Below are positions 25,051 through 32,846 of a stretch of DNA of 40,628 bases, piece after piece. Position 1 is the stretch's first letter. The number at the start of each line of letters is the position of its first letter. Source of the DNA: an uncultured Planctomycetaceae bacterium (lineage in GTDB: Bacteria > Planctomycetota > Planctomycetia > Pirellulales > Pirellulaceae); the NCBI GenBank assembly GCA_903863885.1, contig CAIPEB010000611.1:1-40628 (forward strand), in the 5' to 3' direction. The notes beneath the pieces are model-generated. The model had not been told where the DNA came from. It did not search any database and saw only the letters and a program-made list of their open reading frames with translations. A program made the position numbers and the translations under genes.

Positions 25051-25884
25051 ATGAAACTGGCAATCTGCAACGAGACCTTCCAGGACTGGCCGTTCGAGAA
25101 AGCATTTGCGTTCGCGCGCGGCTGCGGATACACAGGTATCGAATTCGCGCCCTTCACGATCGACAAGAACGCTTACAACATCGCGGCGGACAAGCGCCTG
25201 CAGATCCGGCAGATGGCCGAATGGGCGGGGCTCGAAGTCGTGGGACTTCACTGGCTGCTGGCTTTCACTGAAGGCTACTACCTCACATCGCCCGATCCGG
25301 CGGTGCGGCGGCGCACGGCCGATTACCTGTCGGAACTCGCTCGATTGTGCCGGGACCTGGGCGGCCGCATCATGGTGCTCGGCTCGCCCAAGCAGCGCAA
25401 TCTGCTTCCAGGGGTAAGTCACGAGCAAGGCGCGGAGTACGCGGCCGACGTGATTCGCGCGGCGCTGCCCGTGTTTCGGGACTGCAACGTGACGCTGGCC
25501 GTTGAACCTCTCGGCCCGCAGGAAGGGGACTTTCTTCTGACGGCCAACGCCGGCGCGGCGCTTGTCGAAATGATAGGCTCACCGAATTGCCGATTGCACC
25601 TGGATGTCAAAGCGATGTCGTCCGAGGGGACTTCGATTCCCGAAATCATCCGTGCGCACTCGAAGCACCTGGCGCACTTCCACGCCAATGATGCCAACCG
25701 GCGCGGGCCCGGTATGGGCGAGATCGACTTCGTGCCGATCCTGCAGGCGCTGCGCGATGTCCGCTACGAGGGCTGGATATCAGTCGAAGTGTTTGACTAC
25801 GAACCGGGCGTCGAAGCTCTGGCCCGCGAAAGCGCGGAGTATCTGCAGCGATGCCTCGCGCAGGTAGGTAAGCCGGCTCAGTGA
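25051..25884 (+). CDS. Sugar phosphate isomerase/epimerase-like TIM barrel
   Basis: The 277-residue protein is a xylose-isomerase-like (AP endonuclease family 2) TIM barrel without a signal peptide. Barrel strands and likely metal ligands are visible at YTGIEFAPF (E near 28), LAVEPLG (E near 152), LHLDVKAMSS (D near 183), AHFHAND (H near 209) and WISVEVF (E near 248), matching the Glu-Asp-His-Glu metal set of the family. The reaction is isomerisation or epimerisation of a sugar or keto acid such as hydroxypyruvate or a 3-keto-sugar; the substrate cannot be named. It follows the DNA methyltransferase gene closely and may be co-transcribed with it. Confidence 0.88.
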   Translation: MKLAICNETFQDWPFEKAFAFARGCGYTGIEFAPFTIDKNAYNIAADKRLQIRQMAEWAGLEVVGLHWLLAFTEGYYLTSPDPAVRRRTADYLSELARLCRDLGGRIMVLGSPKQRNLLPGVSHEQGAEYAADVIRAALPVFRDCNVTLAVEPLGPQEGDFLLTANAGAALVEMIGSPNCRLHLDVKAMSSEGTSIPEIIRAHSKHLAHFHANDANRRGPGMGEIDFVPILQALRDVRYEGWISVEVFDYEPGVEALARESAEYLQRCLAQVGKPAQ

Positions 25885-25920
25885 TTCGTACGAAGAAGTC
25901 GGGAGTCCGCAGTCTGGAGG
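25885..25920. repeat. GGAGTCCG-type intergenic repeat, copy B
   Basis: It starts one base after the isomerase stop with the 10-bp palindrome TTCGTACGAA (25885-25894), then GGAGTCCG at 25902-25909 and AGTCTGGAGG. The same order (TCGTACGAA, then GGAGTCCG about 15 bases later) is found at 39346-39369. Confidence 0.65.
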
Positions 25921-25977
25921 GGAAGAGGCCACGGACTTGCACCGATCAAACACCGGGCGGCAGGACCGTCGGAACGC

Positions 25978-26091
25978 CACTGGCTCTGCCGGTGTCTTGG
26001 ATCGCTCATCGGACATCGACTTGGCTTTTCGCGTTTCCAGCCGAACAGGACAGGTCCGCAGTGCAGCCCTTCATCACTGGCACAGCCAGTG
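25978..26091. repeat. Two hairpin repeats CACTGGC-N3-GCCAGTG
   Basis: The first copy (25978-25994) reads CACTGGC-TCT-GCCGGTG; the second (26075-26091) reads CACTGGC-ACA-GCCAGTG and is a perfect 7-bp stem. Longer outer arms GCCACTGGCT (25976-25985) and AGCCAGTGGC (26084-26093) also pair with each other. They lie between convergent genes (isomerase and HzsA-related), where they may end both transcripts. Confidence 0.7.
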
Positions 26092-26144
26092 GCACGCGAA
26101 GATCTGATCAACTCATTATCTCACTTCGTCTTTGAGGGTCTTGC

Positions 26145-29100
26145 TCACGGTTTCTTTTCCGCGGGCGGCGTCTCGGTCATCTTAAGCACGCGGGCATCCG
26201 CCCAGTTGGCTTCGTCGCTGTTGATGCCGTCGCCGCCGTCGGTGACGACCAGCTTCAGCCGGCGCACGCCCTCCGTTGCCACGTCGATCTTCCTCACGTC
26301 GCGCAGGCCCAGCATCACGCCGCTGTCGTACAGCAGCCGGTCGTCGCCGTACACTTGAAAACTCACCGTGCCGTTGGACTCGGCCCCCGCGACGGTTGCG
26401 GCGAATCGCTCGAATTTCCCGTCGAGATCGCACACAATCTCGGACGGCGCGTGCGTGCCGATGCCTCGACGATAGATCTGCTTGCCCGCGCGCAGGGGCT
26501 TGTCCTCGACATCCTTGTTGCGGCGCGGTTTTCCGTCCTGATTGCGCGTCCATCCGGCCGTCGCCGCGGACCACGGCAGCTCGCACAGCGAAACCCATTT
26601 GTCGTCCGCATCGCCGGTCCCCGCGTCAGGCGAACCGTCTGCCGGAGGAGCAACCGCCGCGACCTGCTGCGACTCGGCGCTCGTTCCGGCGATGGAAAGC
26701 AGGTCCGCGCGAGGCTGCTGCGACATTTGAGAACTCAGCTTCACAAGTGCGGCCTTCAGCTGCTGGAAGTCGGGATCGTTCGTGTTTTGAAACACGGTGC
26801 CGTCGCATCGCTGCCAGCCGCCCGCTTCGCGAGCCAGAGGCGCCATCAGCGCACGGCTGCGCGCCGGGTCCCTTCGATTCATGCTCAGCCACCAGTTGCC
26901 ATGACGCCCTTCGTCCTTTTCGCCGTGGCACGAAGAGCAGCGTTTGGAATAGACGGCGTCCAGTTCGTTTCGCACCTCGCCGACAAAGATCTTGCGGTTG
27001 TTCGGATCGCATTCGTAGCGGTCGTAATAGACGGCGTTGGCATCGATCCAGGTCGCCAGCCGCAGCCACTCGTCGGCTGTGAGTTTCACATCGTAGTGCC
27101 CCGCCTTCAGCAGTTTCATGAGGGGCGAGGACGAGGAGCCGTAGGTGAACGGAGGCCTCGCGAAGACGTCTTCCGGATTGTCCCACCGCATCGCGTTGGC
27201 CACGTTCAGGAAAGGAAGCAGTTCCTCGTAGGCCACGGTAAACTGGTCCGTGAGATCGTCCGTAAGCAGCACGCCGTTCGCATAACGATCGTAAGTGTGA
27301 CATTTCGCGCAGCGATCGTTGATCACCGGTTGCACGTCGCGCAGGAAACTGATTGTGGCCTCGTTCCACGGCGGCGGTTGCGGTGTGTCGGGTGGACGAA
27401 CGAAAGCCGTCGCACTCTTTGCCACGGGCGTTGAAGTGCGGGATTCGTGGCATCCCATGCACGTCCGCCGCTCCTGCGGCTTCAGGCATACCACGCTTCG
27501 CATCCGCTGGATCTCGAGCTTGTTCTCGTCGAGCACCTCGAAGTAGACGTTGCGATCGGCCGGTACGCGAAAATGGGCCGAACCGTCCTGTTCGATCGGC
27601 ACGGTTCCCAGGATGCGTTTGACGGTGTAAATCTGGGTTCCTGAAGTACAGATTACTCCGCCGGTCGGGACTCCCTTGCGGGGCACATCCTCAAGCACTC
27701 GCAGGTACTTTGCCGAGCCGCGCGGCACGTCGGGCATTCCCTCGTACACATCAACCATTAACAGCGTGGCGGTCGAATTCTCGTCGCTCGCCGACGGCGT
27801 GAGCGACTCCAGCACGGGCGGGCGCGGGCGACGCACCAGCGGCACCGGTTCCTGGCAGGAGATTTCGCTGTCGCGGTACACCAGCGCTAGATTGCCGTGA
27901 CGGTCTCCGACATAGATTCCCCAACTGTTTTCGATCCAGGGAAGCACCGTCGGCGTATAGGAACAGAGATAGGTCGACTCCGACAGCGGCTGCGGATCGC
28001 TGTACCACCCCCGCCGGCTGTCCTGGATCTTCTCGCCGATGACCGGCACGCCCGGTGTAAGCAGCGTGATCGGATCGTCGCCATCCACGCCGCGCCGCAC
28101 GTCGATCAGGCCGATTGGGCCGTGCGTCTGGCCGTGATGCCCGGTAAACAGCGCCATGACGAGCGAACTGCCCGGCACGGCCCGCGGAAACATGATGACA
28201 TTCGGACGGAACGTCGCGTTTCCGTAATAGGGCGCCACGTGCGTGCCGTCAGGATGCATCGTAAAAAGATCGTGCAGCGACGTCACGCTGCGCTCGTTGT
28301 ACTCCCAGCGGTCGTAAATGATGCGGCCGTCGGGAAGCACGGACGGATTGAATTCGTTAAAGACGTTCGAACTCAACTGCCGCACATTCGAACCGTCGCC
28401 GTTCATCACGAACAGGTTCGCGGCATGAATGTCGCTTCCGCACATCACATAATGCTCGGGCCGGTCGGACGTGAATCCGACCCGTCCGTCGGGAAGGTAG
28501 AACGGCTCGCAGTCGTTCTTGGGAGTCGCAGTCAATTGCCGAACCCCGCTTCCGTCGGCGCCGGCTTCATAGATGTCGTAGTCCGGCTTGCTGTCCGGCG
28601 TCCGCAGCACGTTCCTGGTTGTCACGCCAACCCGATCGGAACCGTTGCCGAATGCGAACACAAAACGATCCGCACTCCAGTCGAGGGTGAGGTCGCGGTA
28701 GATCCCCGCACCAAGCGAATTGACAATCGGCGTCACTTTGCCGTCGGGGCGTACGGGCTCCAGGCAGCAGATCTCGCCCCCTGGCCGGTTGTAGCAGTGG
28801 TGCGCATCCATGAAAGGCTGTTCTGAATAGAACGGCTTTCGCTTGATGAACAGCATGCGGGCAAAATCGAGACGCTTCAACAGCAGCCGGTCCCGGAGTC
28901 CACTGGCACGCTCGAACGATTCTCGCCAGACACGCGAACCGCCGGCCGCATTGGATCCGCCGGAGCCGATTGCCGCCGTCAGTTGCTGATATTCGGCTTC
29001 AGCCTGTGCATCGGGTGCGTCATCCAGTATTTGCATGATGCTGCCCAACACTGCCGGGACATCTTCCACATGCGAGAGCAGCGGAATGGAGCAGGAAAGT

Positions 29101-29897
29101 CCCTGCGCATCGAAACGCAATATGACCAGACCGCCGCCCGGTTGCGTGAGATCGAAGGAACACGCGAGTTTTTCTGCGGCTTTGGGAGCAAGCTCCAGGG
29201 TTTGGCTCGCGATGGCATGCTTCACGACCTTGCGCTGCGAGTCCACATCGAAAAGCGTTGCGTCGAATTTCACGGACTGCACCGCATCGGCGGCGCTGCG
29301 GACGGTCAATTCGAGTTGATTCGCGCCGCGCTGAAAATCCGGAGCCGATGCGAGCGTCACCGCGAACGGCGCGGTGCGAGGGACAAAGCCGGACAAACGG
29401 TCAAAACGCCGGTCGTAGGTGTGATACCACTGGTCTTTTCCGCCGCCGCCGGGATGCTTGTAAGCCTGCACCGGCTTGTCCGCTTCAATCGCCCGTTCGG
29501 CCTGACCGTCAACGGCCAGCATGATTTTGCCGTCGATCGTTCGCACCCGATACTGGCGCTCGGCATCCTGCGGGGGCAGCAGCAGACGGGGAATCGGATT
29601 CGGCCAGCATGTCTCAGTGCCGTCGTTGGGCACAGGAAATATCGGCGAAGTGCGCATCTGAGACAGTTCGGTATCTTGTCCGGCCAGGATGCGTTCCCAG
29701 TCGTCGATTGCCTGCAGCGATTCGCGGAAGTACCAGTCCCAACGAACCATCTCGCGACCGCCGGTCGCTTTCTCCGTCTGTGCCGCCGCGGAAAGTGACA
29801 AGCTGACAGCCAGTCCTGTAATCAAAGCCGTTCCGACACAGCCGCGGAGTTTTTGCCCCGCAGCGGTCAACATTGATATCCAGCCTGGCTGCGTCAT
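26145..29897 (-). CDS. HzsA-related three-haem protein with NPCBM-like C-terminus
   Basis: The 1,250-residue exported protein resembles the hydrazine synthase alpha subunit. The signal peptide is at 1-38 (ending SLSAAAQ). A beta-propeller of PD40/TolB type lies at about 400-700, with repeated DGxG/LPDGR motifs (EPFYLPDGRVGFTSDR, NPSVLPDGRIIYDRWEY). Three CxxCH haem sites follow: CMGCH 813, CAKCH 863 and CSSCH 987. The end (about 1098-1250) is a carbohydrate-binding-like NPCBM domain with RRGIGTHAPSEIVCDL. The start at 29897 has GGAAG upstream; 29915 is a possible alternative. It likely faces the periplasm. HzsB/HzsC homologues are absent, so hydrazine synthesis is not implied. It ends an operon-like run with the ceramidase-like and URO-D-like genes upstream. 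Confidence 0.88.
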   Translation of the reverse strand: MTQPGWISMLTAAGQKLRGCVGTALITGLAVSLSLSAAAQTEKATGGREMVRWDWYFRESLQAIDDWERILAGQDTELSQMRTSPIFPVPNDGTETCWPNPIPRLLLPPQDAERQYRVRTIDGKIMLAVDGQAERAIEADKPVQAYKHPGGGGKDQWYHTYDRRFDRLSGFVPRTAPFAVTLASAPDFQRGANQLELTVRSAADAVQSVKFDATLFDVDSQRKVVKHAIASQTLELAPKAAEKLACSFDLTQPGGGLVILRFDAQGLSCSIPLLSHVEDVPAVLGSIMQILDDAPDAQAEAEYQQLTAAIGSGGSNAAGGSRVWRESFERASGLRDRLLLKRLDFARMLFIKRKPFYSEQPFMDAHHCYNRPGGEICCLEPVRPDGKVTPIVNSLGAGIYRDLTLDWSADRFVFAFGNGSDRVGVTTRNVLRTPDSKPDYDIYEAGADGSGVRQLTATPKNDCEPFYLPDGRVGFTSDRPEHYVMCGSDIHAANLFVMNGDGSNVRQLSSNVFNEFNPSVLPDGRIIYDRWEYNERSVTSLHDLFTMHPDGTHVAPYYGNATFRPNVIMFPRAVPGSSLVMALFTGHHGQTHGPIGLIDVRRGVDGDDPITLLTPGVPVIGEKIQDSRRGWYSDPQPLSESTYLCSYTPTVLPWIENSWGIYVGDRHGNLALVYRDSEISCQEPVPLVRRPRPPVLESLTPSASDENSTATLLMVDVYEGMPDVPRGSAKYLRVLEDVPRKGVPTGGVICTSGTQIYTVKRILGTVPIEQDGSAHFRVPADRNVYFEVLDENKLEIQRMRSVVCLKPQERRTCMGCHESRTSTPVAKSATAFVRPPDTPQPPPWNEATISFLRDVQPVINDRCAKCHTYDRYANGVLLTDDLTDQFTVAYEELLPFLNVANAMRWDNPEDVFARPPFTYGSSSSPLMKLLKAGHYDVKLTADEWLRLATWIDANAVYYDRYECDPNNRKIFVGEVRNELDAVYSKRCSSCHGEKDEGRHGNWWLSMNRRDPARSRALMAPLAREAGGWQRCDGTVFQNTNDPDFQQLKAALVKLSSQMSQQPRADLLSIAGTSAESQQVAAVAPPADGSPDAGTGDADDKWVSLCELPWSAATAGWTRNQDGKPRRNKDVEDKPLRAGKQIYRRGIGTHAPSEIVCDLDGKFERFAATVAGAESNGTVSFQVYGDDRLLYDSGVMLGLRDVRKIDVATEGVRRLKLVVTDGGDGINSDEANWADARVLKMTETPPAEKKP

Positions 29898-30013
29898 AAG
29901 CGGTTCTTCCTTCATCGCTGTCTCTGGATGCGGTGCACCTTGCTCAGAGTGAATTCCAAAACACCTTTCGGGCTCCATCCCGCCGCACTGGAAAGCCAAT
30001 GCCGCGTACCGCC

Positions 30014-31426
30014 TCAGGCCACGGTCTGCTTGATTAATTCGCCGACTCCGTCAGTCAATTGTTGCGCCGCGATTGGTGTGAATGGCGGATTGTCGAGGAT
30101 CTTCGGAACCACGAATGCTGCGTATTCTCGGGCTTCGTAAGCCTTCGGATCAGGCAGGTATCCGATAATCCCGTCGGTGTATCCGACGACGACGGTTTCC
30201 TTGACGGGCGAACTTCGCTGAATCGCCAGGCCGTAGTAGCTGTAGAGTTCGGCCGGATGAAAGGCGAGCACCAGGTCGCCCAGTTGCAGCGTGCTCAGCG
30301 AGATGTTCATTGCGCCGCCGCTGACGTTGCGCTGTGCGTTGCCTTCGTACCAGTCCTTTGCAAATCCCGCATCGACCCATTCGCTTGTCGTGCACTTCGA
30401 CGGATCGGTGCGATACTCGTCGAGCCAGCTCTTAAACAGATCGACGTTCAGCGGCACATCAAAGGGCCGCGTCGCGCATCGCACGCGAGTGACGGCGACG
30501 GGTTTGCGGTCTTCGGTCGCCCGCACGACGGCCTGATAAACGGCCTCGGAAGTCTTGCCGGCGTCGCCTCGCCAGGGATCGCCGTCGCCCGGATTCACGT
30601 CGCCGATATGTCCCTGCAGGTACGATGGAACGAGCGAGTATTTCTCCTTCAATCGCTGGTCAACGATGCCCGGCCAGTCGGGGCCGGCCAGTTCGTCCGC
30701 GTAACACACCGGGTGTGCCGAGAAGTGATACCAGAGCAGCGGAGCCTTGCCGGCCGACCGATCGAAATAGAGCACGCGGACCATCGTGTCGAGCCATCGC
30801 TGGCCTTCCGTCGATTGCGCGTCAAACTGCGCATCGGTCTTGAAGTCCTTGGTGGTGCGATTGAAGTTCCCTCCCGCGGCCCGCGATTTTCCCAGCGACA
30901 ATGACGCGGGAGCCAGGTCGTCCTTGGCCATCGCCACCGCCTGGACCGCCTTGTCCACCACCGTATTTGCATAATCCTGAGGCATGGCGCCCCATTGCCG
31001 GAGGTAGCAGAAGGACGGCATCGAGTGAGTATGCGTAGCGCAGAGCCGCACGTTCGCGGCCGGTATGCCCGTCTTGGCCGAAACCTGCTGCCGCACACGG
31101 TTGGCGTAATCAGCCGAAAAGGCCGCCAGATCGAGTGAGATCACCGCCGCATCGACGTCGGCCGTTTTGAGCACTAGCGCGCGGACGGCCGTCGGCTGTC
31201 TAATCCCCGTAATGCGACGTTCACTTCCGGGAGGCCGGTGAAAGCCACCCATCTCGATCCCGAGAGGCGGCGTCGTGTCAACGACGCCCTGCCCGACCGA
31301 CAGATTGCCTTGGGCCGGTTCGGCAGCGTAAAGGCCCGGCCAGCGAACGACCGCCGCCGCGGTCGATGTTGCAGCCAACCCTCTGAGGAAATGTCGACGG
31401 TTGATGGCGGGTTTGGTTCCTCGCAT
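30014..31426 (-). CDS. Tat-exported neutral-ceramidase-like protein
   Basis: The 470-residue protein has a twin-arginine signal, NRRHFLRG at residues 9-16 and then a hydrophobic segment ending YAAEPAQ. The ceramidase N-terminal-like domain has TPPLGIEMGGF, ATHTHSMPSF (metal site, near 136), WYHFSAHPVCYADE (near 230) and GHIGDVNPGDGDPWRGD (near 266), which resembles the GDxSPN active region of ceramidases but lacks the serine. GAGGTGA seven bases before the ATG is a good ribosome binding site. It lies 35 bases after the URO-D-like gene and 116 bases before the HzsA-related gene, all on the same strand. Substrate unknown. Confidence 0.88.
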   Translation of the reverse strand: MRGTKPAINRRHFLRGLAATSTAAAVVRWPGLYAAEPAQGNLSVGQGVVDTTPPLGIEMGGFHRPPGSERRITGIRQPTAVRALVLKTADVDAAVISLDLAAFSADYANRVRQQVSAKTGIPAANVRLCATHTHSMPSFCYLRQWGAMPQDYANTVVDKAVQAVAMAKDDLAPASLSLGKSRAAGGNFNRTTKDFKTDAQFDAQSTEGQRWLDTMVRVLYFDRSAGKAPLLWYHFSAHPVCYADELAGPDWPGIVDQRLKEKYSLVPSYLQGHIGDVNPGDGDPWRGDAGKTSEAVYQAVVRATEDRKPVAVTRVRCATRPFDVPLNVDLFKSWLDEYRTDPSKCTTSEWVDAGFAKDWYEGNAQRNVSGGAMNISLSTLQLGDLVLAFHPAELYSYYGLAIQRSSPVKETVVVGYTDGIIGYLPDPKAYEAREYAAFVVPKILDNPPFTPIAAQQLTDGVGELIKQTVA

Positions 31427-31461
31427 GATGCATCACCTCGCATGCTGTGAAGCGTAGTTCT

Positions 31462-32520
31462 TCAGTTCTCGATCGAACGCCGTCGCGACCACTCGATGAT
31501 CGTCTCGGGGATCGCCTTGAGATTCTCGAGCGGACATGCCAGCGGCAATGCGCACTCGGGACCGACCATCGTCAGCCCCGCATCCAGTACAGCGAGAGTC
31601 TCTTGCTGTACGTCGGCGACCGTGCCGGTGAACAACGTCCTTGGATTGTTGATGTTCCCTACGAGCTTGCACTTGCCCTGCATCAGCGCCAGGCTGCGCC
31701 GGACGTCATTCTTGCTGTCGAAATGAAACGCGTCAAAACCCGTCTCGCGGATGTAGGGCATGCGGTCTTCGGTCGCTCCGCAAATGTGCAGAATCAACGG
31801 GCAGGGAATGCGATCGCAGAGTTCCGCGTGCAGGTCCTGCAAGTAATCCCGATAATAGGCTGCCCGCACGAGATCGCCCGTCGCATGATCCGGCAGCGTG
31901 AGCACATCGGCACCCGCTTCGATCTGGGCGACGCCGAACTGGACGGTCAGTTCCTTGAGGACGTCCAGGCTGCGTTTCACTTCGTCGGGGCGATCGATCG
32001 TCATCAGCAGGAAATTCTGCGTGCCGAAGACGTGATAGCCAAGCGTCCAGGGGCCCATCGTCTTGCCCACAATTGCCACTTCGTCGTTCCAGCGGCTCTT
32101 GAGTTGCCTGATGCAATCCAGCACGCACTGCGTGTCGGGCTTGGCAAGCACATCGGGTGGAACGCGAAGCTCGTCGGCCGAACGGGCGAGCGTGCCAACG
32201 CACGTGGGCCAGTTTGATTGCGTGCCCCATTCGACCTGGCATCCAAGCGCCGCAGACTCCTGGACGACGGAGAAGACCGGCATGATCGTGTCGAACCCGA
32301 CTTCGGTCCGCGCCGTTTCCGCGAGCCTTGCCATGAGTCTGGGGTCGCGGTGTGCCTCGGGAAAGGAAGCCTCGACCCGGTCCATCAGCTCAACCGTGGC
32401 GATCGACGTGGGGCTGACAGCCGCGGGCCGATCGACCGGTTTGCCGGCCAACGCCGCAAGCACGCGATCTCTCGCGCTCATCGGCTGAATTCGCGTTCCC
32501 GCACACGTTTCCTGAACCAT
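31462..32520 (-). CDS. MtbA/MtaA-like corrinoid methyltransferase (URO-D fold)
   Basis: The protein has 352 residues from ATG 32520 (GAGGGG nine bases upstream) or 339 from ATG 32481, which gives the family-typical opening MSARDRVLAALAGKPVDRP. It is a uroporphyrinogen-decarboxylase-fold (URO-D) TIM barrel of the methylcobamide:coenzyme M methyltransferase group. The H-x-C zinc motif of MtaA-like enzymes is seen as LILHICGATED, and a later cysteine pair region PECALPLACPLENL can supply the third ligand. This family moves a methyl group from a methylated corrinoid protein to a thiol. Neither the corrinoid protein nor the methyl-donor methyltransferase is in the window. It heads the operon-like run with the ceramidase-like and HzsA-related genes and is divergent from the DUF4838 gene. 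Confidence 0.88.
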   Translation of the reverse strand: MVQETCAGTRIQPMSARDRVLAALAGKPVDRPAAVSPTSIATVELMDRVEASFPEAHRDPRLMARLAETARTEVGFDTIMPVFSVVQESAALGCQVEWGTQSNWPTCVGTLARSADELRVPPDVLAKPDTQCVLDCIRQLKSRWNDEVAIVGKTMGPWTLGYHVFGTQNFLLMTIDRPDEVKRSLDVLKELTVQFGVAQIEAGADVLTLPDHATGDLVRAAYYRDYLQDLHAELCDRIPCPLILHICGATEDRMPYIRETGFDAFHFDSKNDVRRSLALMQGKCKLVGNINNPRTLFTGTVADVQQETLAVLDAGLTMVGPECALPLACPLENLKAIPETIIEWSRRRSIEN

Positions 32521-32846
32521 GCCCGCAGCCCCTCGGTGAGTCACTTTCCGCGATCCTACGTTACCGCATCGCCGCCCGTGTGGAAAGCAATTTTCGAGTG
32601 TGCCGAACGCGACGCGCAGATTTCGTGGTCTCCGTGTCTCCGTGAGAGGCGTGGAATGCTGGAAGTCACGTCGGAAGAGGTATCTCTGGCAGAGGCACAG
32701 AGCACACGGTGGAGGTTGGGTTGGTTTCCGGCCAGGGCAATTAACCCCCTTGTTTCACCATGTTCACGGGGCGATACTCGCGCGGGTTGTCCGGTCTGGT
32801 TTTTTTGATGAGCATCTGTTGTGCCGGGTGGGGAGGGAGACTGAAT
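32521..32846. other. Divergent intergenic region, URO-D-like / DUF4838
   Basis: There are 326 bases without a supported gene. It contains the long imperfect inverted repeat at 32625-32715. A promoter on each strand is expected; none is clear enough to place. No B12-box-like riboswitch core was found by eye. Confidence 0.55.
32625..32715. repeat. Imperfect inverted repeat of CTCCGTG / CACAGAG type
   Basis: Left arm CTCCGTGTCTCCGTGAGAG (32630-32648) and right arm CTCTGGCAGAGGCACAGAG (32684-32702) pair imperfectly, and the outer bases GTGG and CACACGGTGG extend the arms. The pattern (CTCTGTGTCTCTGTGG-like) recalls a short dispersed repeat found in planctomycetes and other bacteria. It sits between the start codons of two divergent genes. 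Confidence 0.5.

Noticed and set aside
23444-25105. Open frame of 553 codons on the minus strand across the DNA methyltransferase gene
   Set aside because: It overlaps the methyltransferase gene with its DPPF and DPFAGSGTT motifs and part of the ceramidase-like gene, and shows no family of its own.
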